DNA from: Spirogloea muscicola
Taxonomy: Eukaryota > Streptophyta > Zygnematophyceae > Spirogloeales > Spirogloeaceae
Direction: 5' to 3'
Assembly: GCA_009602725.1 (NCBI GenBank)
Contig: WELB01000030.1
Location: 506,615-527,336 of the forward strand
DNA: 20,722 nt
The translations under genes were made by a program, and so were the position numbers. Below, one piece after another: positions 10,493-19,541 of the stretch (position 1 is its first letter; each line of letters begins with the position of its first letter). The notes below the pieces were generated by a model. It searched no databases. It saw nothing but the letters and a program-made list of their open reading frames with translations, and had not been told where the DNA came from.

Positions 10493-10493
10493 N
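10493..10493. other. Single ambiguous base N (possible assembly join)
   Basis: This is the only N in the window, lying in codon TNA of the Cys-rich exon. The next base onward is CCG-repeat-rich sequence that no longer matches the family, so the N may mark a collapsed gap rather than one uncertain base. If it is a single base, TAA or TGA would be stops and TCA or TTA would be read through into Arg-rich sequence. Confidence 0.6.
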
Positions 10494-10621
10494 AGCGAGC
10501 CGGCCACCCCGCCGCCGCCGCCGAAATCGCAGCCGGCCTTGCGAGTGCGACGGCGGCGCCGGCGGCGGCGACGGCGCCGGCGCGCTGATGACCGCGCCTG
10601 TCGTTGCGCGCCACGGTGCAG

Positions 10622-12672
10622 GGAGCTGTACGCGGAGGCGTGCCAGGAGCTGGCGGCGCTGCTGCGCGCCTGCTACGCCTCCGCGTGCAAGGCGGCGCAG
10701 GCCACGCTCTTCCAGCTCGCCATGGCCGCCTTCCGGCTGCTCCGAGAGTACGCCCCGGCGGCGCTCGTCCCCATGCCAGTGTCGTCGAGGCCGTCAGTTC
10801 TCGTCGCATATTGGGCAGTGGGGCGCTGCCGTCGCCTCTCGCCTGCCGCTCGTGGGCTCTAAAGCCATGAGTCCATGAAAGCGGCTCAAGCGACCATGCC
10901 ATGCTGCCATCCAGGATGCAGACGGCGAGGCAGCGCACAGCGGCCGCCGCGGTGCTGCGGGCGGCCGAGGACGTGCTTCCCAAGCAGCGGCGGGCCGCGG
11001 CCGTCGGCGAGTACGCCGTCGCCGCCCTCCGCCACCAGCGCCAGCGGCCCAAGCGAGGTTGGTGGTGCCGGCCGTCCTTACACCTGTTGGTCGCCTCCTC
11101 CATCGCCCTGCTCCACATGGTATCCGCCATCCTTGTCCATCGTGGCTTTTGCATTTGAGCAGGCAAAGCGATTACGTGTTAGAGTTTACGTTTGGGGCTC
11201 AGGGTTTAGGCTTCATAGCCACACCTCCATTTTCATGGGTGCTTGGTGCTGCTTGACAGGAGCGGCAGGCTGCGACATCGAAGGAGACCCCGGGCCCTCA
11301 GGTACTGCCGCCTGTTCACCAGAGAGCACTGCAGCCGCGGCTGCGCTTCTTGAAGTAATTTCACAGAAAGTGGGTTCCTTATGCATGACGAGGGTCCTCT
11401 GGCTCCTCATTGTTGATGAGGTAATTTGAGCGCCCCTCACACAAGGTGCAGCGCCGCAAGCACGGCCGTCTGAGCTCCAGCCTCCCACATTGGACTGCAG
11501 TTGTGGAGCTACCTTCCGATGTTGTGCTGCACGTCTTCCGCTTGCTAGACGCACCCGCCCTTTCCTGCGCCACCGCAGTCTGCAGGTGCTTCTGCTCGCC
11601 CATCCGTCACTCCATGCAGACAATGAGTTGTGGTCTTTCTCACATCACCCGCTTCTGCCTGCAAATTCGCAACTGTTAAGTTCAAGTCCCCATACTTCAT
11701 ACTTCATCCTCTCATCATCAACTCTAGTCCCCATACTTCATACTTCATCCTCTCATCATCAACTCTACTAACATACCATCCACATTTCTGAATGACATGG
11801 CATGCTTTCTGTGTGGCAAAGGTCTTGGAGGGGCCTGGCTTCGAGCGAGGAGCTGTGGCAACACCAATATGCTGCCACCTTCGGCCCGTTGCGAGCAGCG
11901 AATGCAGCCCTAGCCATGGCTGGTTGCACGGAGGATGGCAGTAGTTCGGCTGGCTCTTGCCAGAGAGTTCTGGAAGACCACGGCAGCATGCCTGGCGGGC
12001 ATGGCGACACGAGACCTGGACTGGTGCTGGTGGGCGGTGCTAAGGACACGAGCATGTCCATGAGCTGGCGCCGAGCCTTTCAACAGGGCCGACTCAAAGG
12101 TGACCTGCAAACCTTTCGCAGCCCTCTCCTTCGTGACAATGACCATTGGCAAATGACCACCTTACCTCTGCCCACTATTCACAGCTCACACTGCGTATGT
12201 GTATGCAGATCCATCGTGGTTCCGGGGCTTGAAGTCTGGGCGGGCATATTGCTCTGCATGCAAGACGCTTGTGTGGCTTGGCGGCCCCTCTAGAGTGCTG
12301 GCATGGGGTCAACCGGTGGACCCCAGTGGGCACTGCCACAATCTCTGGCCAGTCTATTCTGAGCAGGTGACACATTCCTAAGCCCTGAGTATAACATGTC
12401 AGCCTCAAAGCTGAACTCCTTCCCTCACTCGCCGATTCCAAGAGAAGCACAGTGACCTAGTTCGAGGGCTCTGCAAGCACTGTTGCGTGAGTGTGCCTAA
12501 ACAGCTCACCAGTGCCCTGTCGTGCGTGTTGCAGGTGGTTGAGTATGCAATCATGGTGTCCAATGGCGACAACTTAAGCGACTTCTTGACGCACATAGAC
12601 AGCGAGTCAGAGGAGGATGTGGATCCGCCTGGAAGTCGCTTTTGGCTTGTCCCAAAGTTCTCCACGACATGA
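10622..12672 (+). CDS. F-box protein with helical N-terminal extension (7 exons, start not found)
   Basis: Phase-consistent exons: 10622-10778, 10922-11057, 11260-11301, 11501-11585, 11822-12099, 12209-12366, 12535-12672 (stop TGA), about 330 residues. The first two exons encode Ala-rich amphipathic helices (LYAEACQELAALLRACYASA; RAAEDVLPKQRRAAAVGEYA). The F-box follows at about residues 112-160: VVELPSDVVLHVFRLLDAPA, LSCATAVCRSWRGLAS and SSEELWQHQYAATFGPL. The CRSW junction across the 236-nt intron is the typical F-box ending and supports that splice. Downstream are SMSWRRAFQQGRL, then WFRGLKSGRAYCSACKTLVW with a CxxC, and an acidic stretch DSESEEDVDPPG. F-box proteins bind SKP1 and deliver substrates to SCF ubiquitin ligases; no WD40, LRR or Kelch repeats are visible, so the substrate part is unknown. 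The 5' exon and start codon are unresolved, and the N lies just upstream. Confidence 0.82.
11685..11766 (+). repeat. Perfect 41-bp tandem duplication in F-box gene intron
   Basis: Unit 11685-11725 is repeated base for base at 11726-11766. Each starts AGTCCCCATACTTCAT and ends ATCATCAACTCT, and both are pyrimidine-rich on the coding strand. The duplication sits in the intron 11586-11821, directly upstream of the branch-point-like TACTAAC. Two identical copies imply a recent event, or a locus that varies between strains. Confidence 0.97.
11766..11772 (+). promoter_or_regulatory. Candidate intron branch point TACTAAC
   Basis: A perfect match to the optimal branch-point heptamer lies about 50 nt before the acceptor CAAAG (ending 11821) that joins the F-box to its CRSW ending. 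The acceptor lacks the GCAG common elsewhere in this window, so a strong branch site may compensate. Confidence 0.5.
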
Positions 12673-14232
12673 CAGTCACGCAGCCCCTGCAATAGGGCCA
12701 TGACAATTATTCCAATCCTGGAAGAGTTGTCGTACTTTTGTGAGTTGGTCCTTGTACTTTGTACCCTAAACCTTGACCGTATTGTAGGTCGTATACTTAT
12801 TGACATGTGCAACCTCAAATGCTCAGGCTAAATTTCGATACATGAGGCGCCAGGACTTGTCCTGCCCCCCATGTCTCTTGCAAGGGAGGGTGCAATATAG
12901 TATTGCCGGCTTGAGCAGGACTCTGTCTTGGCAGCTCGACATATACAAGCACGAAACATTGTTCTTCGAAGAGAGGCAGGCGCTAGAATGAGACGGCATA
13001 GCCGCAATGCAACAATGGTGGCAGCGTCCGCCTGGCGGCCTCCTATTGAGCCTTGCTGAGCTTATGTCTTGACGCGCAGCGCAATAATGCTGCAGCTCCT
13101 CCTCCTTGTTGTTCCTCTGTCATTCAGCTACCTGCTGCAGACAGCGGTGGTCATGTGAAGAAGAGGAGGCATGGGGAGGGTGTATAACAGACGTCGGGAA
13201 AGGAAGGGGGAGGATGGGAAGAAAAACTGGAGTGTGTGTTGAGTGATGGAGGGCCTGAATGGCCAAGTAAACGGCAAGTACATTGCAGATGTACATCACC
13301 TGCTGTTAAGCTGACCCGCTCAGTAACCACGAGTTAGCACAGGGGCCAAATAAGGGGCCAGAGAATCGCTAAAGCACACAGCGACTCAAGTGGCCACTAG
13401 GTGCTCAATTCCCCCGTTGAGCCGCCGCAGGTCAGAGAAAGTAGTCTCCATATAGCGGTTCCCCTGTCTACAGCCAGAGGCTGCAGCCAAAGCGAGACTG
13501 GCACGCAGATGCAACGCGTATGCCAATGACCTCTGCAACAAGCTGACAGTCGCATGCGATGCACCTGGACGAGAGAGCCTGCCGCGCTGGAGTCGGCCTG
13601 CTCTACTTGCTAATACTTTCTCGTAATGTCGAGACAGCGCTGCGCGCTAGCCTGTGCGGGGAGTCGAGCCACCGAGCGCCCCGTGGACGTTGATGGCAAG
13701 GGGGAAAGACTCGTGCTCCGGATGGTCAGCATAATTTATCCCCTTGCCTCGAGCGGCAAACCTCTAGCCATTGATCTCCAGCTGGCCGATCACAGCCATC
13801 GCGCTCTACCGGAGGAGTCTTTCTCTCCAGCGTTCATCAACGTGCAGGGCGCGCTCTAAGTCAGGCCTCCCGGTTTAGTGGAGGCGCTCCAGCTCCCCAA
13901 GTTAGCTTGTCAGATTTGTTTGTGCTCACCCGTGGCTACTAATGTCACCTTAAGCACCTTAGTTTTGGTCTCCGTAGTATGTAGCCTTGTTTACTTTGCA
14001 CTCGACTCTGCCTGAACAATGTATTGGCTTGAATTGGCCTCTCTTTCATTTCATGCGCCCCGCGCGCCTTCTCTCTCCAGCGGTCCATGAGAGCAAGACG
14101 CTTCCAGTAGAGAGAAGTGCAGTACAGGGCGATGGCCCATGGTCCTCCGCCTTGCATCAGCGTGCTGGCCGTGCTCAAGCTGCAGCCTCTGGTCCTTGTC
14201 AAGGAAAGAAAGTGCTCGCCCATAGAGAAGAG

Positions 14233-14251
14233 GGGCTGGCAATGCCAGCCC
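14233..14251. repeat. GC-rich 8-bp hairpin with 3-nt loop
   Basis: GGGCTGGC, loop AAT, GCCAGCCC is a perfect 8-bp stem, followed at 14252 by an A run on the plus strand. It resembles a bacterial terminator only by coincidence in a nuclear genome, and lies about 60 bases left of a larger inverted repeat. Confidence 0.75.
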
Positions 14252-14307
14252 AAAAAGAACGGACAATGTCCAAAGCGAGAGAAAGAGGTGCCGAAAAAGG
14301 ACTACAT

Positions 14308-14349
14308 CTCTAGTCGGCAAGGGGACTTGCAAGACTTTGCCGACTAGAG
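14308..14349. repeat. Perfect 13-bp inverted repeat with 16-nt spacer
   Basis: The left arm CTCTAGTCGGCAA (14308-14320) is the exact reverse complement of the right arm TTGCCGACTAGAG (14337-14349). The spacer GGGGACTTGCAAGACT contains the palindrome CTTGCAAG, so the loop can pair further. It could be an RNA hairpin, a protein-binding palindrome or remnant terminal repeats of a tiny element. No target-site duplication is obvious. Confidence 0.9.
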
Positions 14350-14483
14350 GTCACAAAGTGATAATTTCCATCCATGGTCCTTGCTTACTTGTGTTTTTCC
14401 AAGGCTCCTTCGGACCTTGTCACGTCCTTTCGGGCTGGCTTTTCACAGCCCTCGGCCCCTGTTGGCTAGCCTGTGGCTCCGTC

Positions 14484-14630
14484 ATGAACACCTGTAGGCA
14501 TCTGGCTGGCCTTCACAGCCGCTCTCTCAAATATATCAGCAGCCGCATTCTTTGGCCATGAACACCCTGTGTGAATATCGCTGGCTTTTACAGCCGCTCG
14601 TTTGATGTCAGCAGCCGCTTTCTTTCGTTC
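14484..14630. repeat. Two imperfect tandem repeats of about 74 bp
   Basis: Unit A starts at 14484 and unit B at 14558, both with ATGAACACC. They share GCTGGC, ACAGCCGCT, TCAGCAGCCGC and TTCTTT in the same order. A partial earlier copy (GGCTGGCTTTTCACAGCC) lies at about 14433. On the minus strand the repeats read as near-identical AAADI and RAAVKAS peptides, but no start or family supports a gene. The repeat ends about 100 bases before the transaldolase ATG, so it could be promoter or 5' UTR sequence. Confidence 0.8.
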
Positions 14631-14700
14631 GGAAGCCACTTTGTTTTGGATAAGCTGACAGTCCCCGCGTGACTCGCGCGCTGCGGGCGTCCTGTCCTGT

Positions 14701-14729
14701 CGCCGCCGCCGCCGCCGCCGCCGCCGTCC
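14701..14729 (+). repeat. CCG trinucleotide run ending at the transaldolase start codon
   Basis: About nine uninterrupted CGC/GCC triplets run directly into TCC ATG G at 14730. The purine-poor context is GC-rich, but the G at +4 fits a good initiation context. Such runs in 5' leaders are often length-variable. Confidence 0.85.
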
Positions 14730-17700
14730 ATGGCGCAGCTGGCCACCGCGGCGGCCTCCCGGGCCGCAGGTGCGGGACGCCAAGCCGTCGGCTCGACGCC
14801 TCCCAGCTCCCATTCGCCGCTTCAGAATAGATGCGCACTCTCCCGTCTGCATAGACGTTCGGCTCGTGGCAGCCCCTGCGCAGCTTCGCCGTGGGCTCTG
14901 ACCTCCTCCTGCGCGGCTCCCGCAGGAGCGCCCGGCAGCCTGCCGATGAGGCCTTCAGTCGGCAGCATTGCCGAGACCCCGGCCAAGTGCGCCGCACTGC
15001 CCTTAAGGACACCATCGCTGACGGCAGCAACAAGACGAAGGAACGGGCCTCCTCGGTCACCCTGTCCAGCCATAAGCAGAGCAGTCAGCTGCAGGGCAGC
15101 TGCCACCACCACCGCAGGTCAGTGCACCCGAAAATAATACAGCAGTCACAGAATGTATGCATTATATATCTCAATATATTACACCACCTTGACTCTACAA
15201 GCCTTTTGGTAAAATTTCAGTCACAGGGTACTCTGACTAGGCATAGCTGATTGTGGACGGTAGAAATAAGCTACACAGAGCCGGAGCCAATTGTTATTCT
15301 CGGCTGCCACTTCACAGGAGGTACTGAGCTAGATGCCATTTGTCAATTTAGCGAAGTTGTACCTGATACAGTGGTGCTCGACGACTTCGAGAGGTACTGC
15401 ATGATGCACAGAAGCTCTGGTACTAAATTCCCGTCTCAGCTCGCGGTGTCGCAAGTCCACAGTCCAACAGGAGCCTTAGTCTTGATGCTGAATGACAATT
15501 GCCTTTGAGCAATTCACAATTTTCTTGGGCAAGCAAGACAAATTGTGCATCATTTGCAAGAATGTGGGTACGGCAGGTTCCCACCTTCTGCTGCAACCGT
15601 CACGTCTTCTCTTGTTCTTGGCATCTCTGGCCTTCCTGAGGCCAAATATGATGTGAGTGTATCACTCTGTGTATCACTCAGTATATCTTTGTAACACTCA
15701 ATATCGTGTGTATCACTGTGTGAGGCGTGTACCCTTGAGTAAATGCATCAGGTGCGTGAGAGAAGCAGGAATGCTCTACTGACAAGGGCTTCAAGAAAGT
15801 GTTGGCTCACTGGCTGAAGTGATAGCAAGGTCTTTTCGCTACACAGGGTGCTATAGAAAGCGCACTCGCCTATGGCAAATGCTATGTTGAGGAGGGCGAG
15901 GACCGCATGTCGTGCTTCCTTGACAAGGTGTAAGGAGTGAGCCTTTGGCCTTCTTTGGCATTCAATGGATATGGAGCTTGCTTCAACTGCTTGTTATCCA
16001 CTTCTGCATGTTGTGCCAGTTGGGGGGAGCACTTGTGAGATTGACTTTGTCCTCCTGCAGACTAACACTCCCATGGGCACAAAGCTTGCAAGTTGCGCCT
16101 TGCTGAAGCATGCTTGCAATGATCATTAGGCCTTTGTCAACGTGGGAGCGGAGCTTGTCAAGGTTGTGCCAGGCCGTGTATCAACAGAGGTCAATGCCAA
16201 GCTTGCATATGACACCCAGGGCATCATTGACAAGGTAGTGCAAGACAGCTTCAGCTCTGGGCTCATCTGCCACTTTGCAATATGCGATGACAGATTACTT
16301 TGCCTCTTAGTCCTCCTTTGCTTAAGCAACCTGGCAACTTACTGCCACATGTGCTGCATTTCAGCATCAGGCACCAGCAGTAGGTGTGCTGGTACTTAGA
16401 GTAGCAGTGAAGCTTGGAAGTCAGATCAGCACCATGTACTTCCAAGGAAGACACTGAGGCTAGCTAAGTAAGCCGTAGGTTGCCTGCAGCGATCATCTGA
16501 TAGCAGCTTTGCAGGTACGGAAACTTCTGCGGTTGTACGACGAGGTAGAAGTTCCGCGAGACCGGTTGCTCTTCAAGATCCCTGCAACTTGGCAGGTGAA
16601 ACTGCTTGTAGGAAGCTGTACTTGCTGCAAAATCCTGGGTAATTTAGTATCCACACGGCATTCGTCTGAAGGCAGAAGGCACCATATAAAAATGATGCCT
16701 TTTTATAGTATCCTTCCACCAGCACTCTTTGCATAGAATGGTAGCTGATAGGAGAGGCTGTCTGATGGTGTCTCTACAGGGAATTGAGGCGGCAAAGCAG
16801 CTGGAGCTTGACGGCATCCAAACTCATGTCACGTACATCTACAGGTCAGGCTTGGACTCTCACTTTGCAGTTGCGTCTCGCCTCTATTTATTGCACACAG
16901 ACATTGACCGTAATGTATCATTATTTGCCACTCGTCCAGTTCAAGGGACTTGTTGGTGAAACTGGCAGCTTGGTGGCAACTGCAGCTTTACCCAAGCAGC
17001 TGCGGCTGCGCAAGCGGAAGCCTCGGTCATTCAGATTGCTGCAGGCAGAGTTAGGGTGGGTTTTCAATGTTGCTTGAGCAACGTGCTCAATATCTGCTTG
17101 AGGAACTTTACAAGTCTGCAGAGGCATTGCAACCAGTGCTGCTCCCTCTGATTGCAGGCACTGCTACGTCAGGTGTTCAAGCAGACTTATCGATACCTTT
17201 GATTGTTAAGGAGGGGCTATGAAGCTGAACTCATTAGCCATATGAGTTGCCAATTGCCAGGACTGGGCACGCAATCATTCTGGCGACCAATCCATTGAGG
17301 AGGCTGTGAGCAGAGGAGAGGACCCTGGCATCAGCCTGGTATGTCTCTTGGTTGTCCAGAAATCCTCGAACTATCTTCAGAAGTAGAGGACAGCTGAGGC
17401 AGATAGTCCCTCATATCGGGTGATATCTAATTGAGTGTTTTATTGAGTGAAACAACTTGCTCTGACGCTGGCAGGTTACCAAGGCCTTCAACTATGTGCA
17501 CAAGCATGGCCACAGAACAAAGGTCATGGCATCAGCAATTCGCAACAAGCAAGATGTTTTCAGCCTTCTCGGGTATTATATCAGCCCAAGTGTATTGACA
17601 AGAGCCGCTGCTTAGCGATGGATGACTGATGGCCCCTGAAGGCAGAGCGGGCCTAGCCTTGTCAGTTGAGGCCGAAGTTGTCGACTGCTTGAGGGACGCT

Positions 17701-18208
17701 GCTAACATGTATCCTAATAGCTGTTGGTTGACAGTATCATCATCCTGCCACCACCTTGATGAGGCGGTATCTGCCAAAGCGCGCCGGATCATCACGGCTG
17801 ATATGTGCTTCTTAATTGTTGTTGCGCAGGGTTGACTATCTAGTCGTACCTGTCAAGGTCCTGCAGTCCCTGAAGGACTCTGCTGCTGACTCTGGTGAGG
17901 GGGCTGCCTTCACCCGCTGCCTCAATCCATCCACATCCATGGCTCCCGGGAAGGCCGAGGTATGTTCCCGAAATTTATGACGTGTTTGCTAGTATATACC
18001 TTCCAGTGTATAGATGTGCTCTACCAGATGCTTATCCCTGCGACTTGTGCCATGCCTGCAGCCTTCTGCATGGACGGAGGAGCGCTTTCTCTCAGAGCTG
18101 GGCCTGTGCTCCAAGGAGCTTCTGCAAGCAAGCCTGGAGAGCGAGCTCCAGCAGAGCCAGCGAGTAGCAGACTTCTTTGCCAAGATCTGGCCGCCTCCCA
18201 ATGTCTGA
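14730..18208 (+). CDS. Plant-type transaldolase, probably plastid-targeted (12 exons, complete)
   Basis: Transaldolase moves a dihydroxyacetone unit from sedoheptulose-7-phosphate to glyceraldehyde-3-phosphate in the pentose phosphate pathway. Exons 14730-15117, 15318-15393, 15577-15652, 15847-15927, 16130-16234, 16515-16595, 16780-16844, 16986-17055, 17261-17338, 17475-17572, 17830-17959, 18062-18208 keep phase throughout and give 464 codons. Residues 1-~129 are Ala/Ser/Arg-rich with almost no acidic residues, like a chloroplast transit peptide. The barrel follows: [69 protein letters not shown] (catalytic Glu ~227), [10 protein letters not shown] (Schiff-base Lys ~263), [64 protein letters not shown], ending [11 protein letters not shown]. 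These match the second plant transaldolase type (ToTAL2-like), not the LHDLYEKEGQ type. The usual FVGR is AAGR at ~309-312. A 114-nt frame-neutral intron (14770-14883) inside exon 1 is possible, so the leader could be 38 residues shorter. Confidence 0.95.
15653..15735 (+). repeat. Degenerate GTATCACT repeats at the start of a transaldolase intron
   Basis: Immediately after the donor GTGAGT the intron holds repeated GTATCACTCTGT, GTATCACTCAGT, GTAACACTCAAT and GTATCACTGTGT units at irregular 13-20-base spacing. This looks like a decayed minisatellite. Each unit carries a GT, so weak alternative donors follow the real one. Confidence 0.7.
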
Positions 18209-19541
18209 GGGGCGTGGCGTTGAGGAAACGATGTGTGCATCCTCTTGATGCTGCAGCTACTTGCTGTGGCTGCTGAGCAGATTCTTGTGGCTGGCAAGAA
18301 GCTGCAGCAACTTGCTTATTAAGCTACTTTGCTCTGAGGACGCCATGCTACAAGCAGTAGGCCTCTGCTAGAGTGGAGGCAGGCATGTACAGGCACGGGC
18401 ACTCAAGGCTTCCTTTGCAGTACCTTGGTCTTAGACCATAGACTCTAGATTGCCTTTTGCAGCCTCATTACAACTTGAGGTGTGTGACTATGTGGGCCTG
18501 TTTATCCTTACGGTCGAATGTTGACCTTGTATCACAGGCAAGGAGCTAGTTGTCATGAAGCAGTAGCGCATGCCGGCAAATGTAGGCGTATAGGTGCTTT
18601 CTTGTTGACCAAGGATTACTCTGATCCAGGCAAGCACAGAAAGCATCATAGTAATTCTAGCGTCAATGCAGCCAGGCGGCGACTGCTTGTTGTCATGAAG
18701 GAAGAAGGCAGCCAATAGTCCATCTCAGAGCAGCCATGCAGTCCCTGGGCATCTTCAGGAGCAGTGGAAAGCTCACAGCGTGATTTTCCAGTCCCATATT
18801 ATCCTAGTGGTTGGAAATCTCACTTGCCCGATGAGGGTGCAAAGCAAAGCAGACATTCAAGACCCTTGCTGCAAATGAGGGACTCCACAGAGGCACTGAA
18901 CTTGCCTTAAACATGAGGCGGTGCATAACATGAACTTGCGGTCGTGGCGTTTTGCAGGCACAACCAGTCTGTCCTGATAGAAGAGTGGTGATAGAAGGGC
19001 GGTGGCTGTGAGAGGCCAGTCCAATAAAAAGATGAGGACAGAGCATTCACAAGGCAATGAAGGACCAAAGCTCACTGCCTACCAGATGGACCATACAAAC
19101 CCAGGATTAGGTCTCTAATTTACACCCTATTCCAAAGTGCTGCTTCGGGCAATGCCGCCAAGTGGCAGCCCCATGCACTGCCTGACGGCCACTATGAGAG
19201 CATCTAGGCAGAGCTGGGAAGTTGTTCGTCCGAGCAAGTAGAAGCACTCATGCTTCTTGTTCATTAAACAGGCAGAGAATTATATGAGGGCTGCACGAGA
19301 AGACTCTTGGAGCAAGTCTCGGCAAGCCAACAGTGGAGCAGTGGAGCTTGCTCCAGCTTTGCTATCCCAGGCGCCAACAGAGAGTCACCGCAACCTGACT
19401 GCCGAGCATCAGCGGCGCTCTTCACCAAGACGCCTGCTCATGGTAATCACAGGTAGCCAATGACCTGTCTGCCAGGCTATGGACAGGGAGATGGCCAGCT
19501 GCAGACTTGACAAGAAGGAAGGGCAGGGACCAAGCTCAGGG
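18209..19541. other. Intergenic region between convergent transaldolase and RBM18-like genes
   Basis: No recognisable gene lies here. A short frame just after the transaldolase stop (about 18251-18322, LLAVAAEQILVAGKKLQQLA then TAA) begins after CTGCAG and could be an alternative terminal exon, but nothing else supports it. A frame at 19257-19463 (ENYMRAAREDSWSKSRQANS and onward) looks mildly protein-like and ends near a GTAATC donor, without family evidence. A TGTAA on the minus strand at 19124-19120 could be the polyadenylation signal of the RBM18-like gene, giving a 3' UTR of about 420 bases. Confidence 0.4.

Larger units (their letters stand above)
12673..14729. other. Two-kilobase intergenic region, no confident gene
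   Basis: After the F-box stop there is about 2 kb without a recognisable protein. One ATG-to-TAA frame at 13626-13859 (77 codons, MSRQRCALACAGSRATERPV and onward) has no recognised motif and could be chance. Frames at 13945-14350 on both strands look like noise. The right part (14233-14630) holds hairpins and tandem repeats listed separately. The promoter of the transaldolase gene should lie in the last few hundred bases, but I see no clear TATA box there. Confidence 0.5.

Noticed and set aside
10438-11166. Minus-strand 242-codon open frame, longest on that strand in this area
   Set aside because: It is antisense to the helical F-box exons, which have matched splice sites and phases on the plus strand; it spans the N and resembles no family.
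11446-11500. Extending the F-box exon left to the acceptor at 11451 (RRKHGRLSSSLPHWTA)
   Set aside because: It is open, but its phase does not match the preceding exons 10922-11057 and 11260-11301, whereas the acceptor ending at 11500 does.
13626-13859. 77-codon ATG-to-TAA frame as a small gene
   Set aside because: It has no motif, signal peptide or splice context, and frames of this length occur by chance throughout the window.
14233-14260. Rho-independent terminator
   Set aside because: The hairpin plus A run looks similar, but the window is nuclear eukaryotic DNA with spliceosomal introns, so bacterial termination does not apply.
14466-14852. Minus-strand frame with repeated AAADI and RAAVKAS peptides
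   Set aside because: The peptide repeat follows from the 74-bp DNA tandem repeat, the frame runs into the transaldolase first exon, and no start or splice site supports a gene.
18500-18530. tRNA T-arm-like GGTCGAATGTTGACC
   Set aside because: No matching acceptor stem, D arm or anticodon arm could be found around it.
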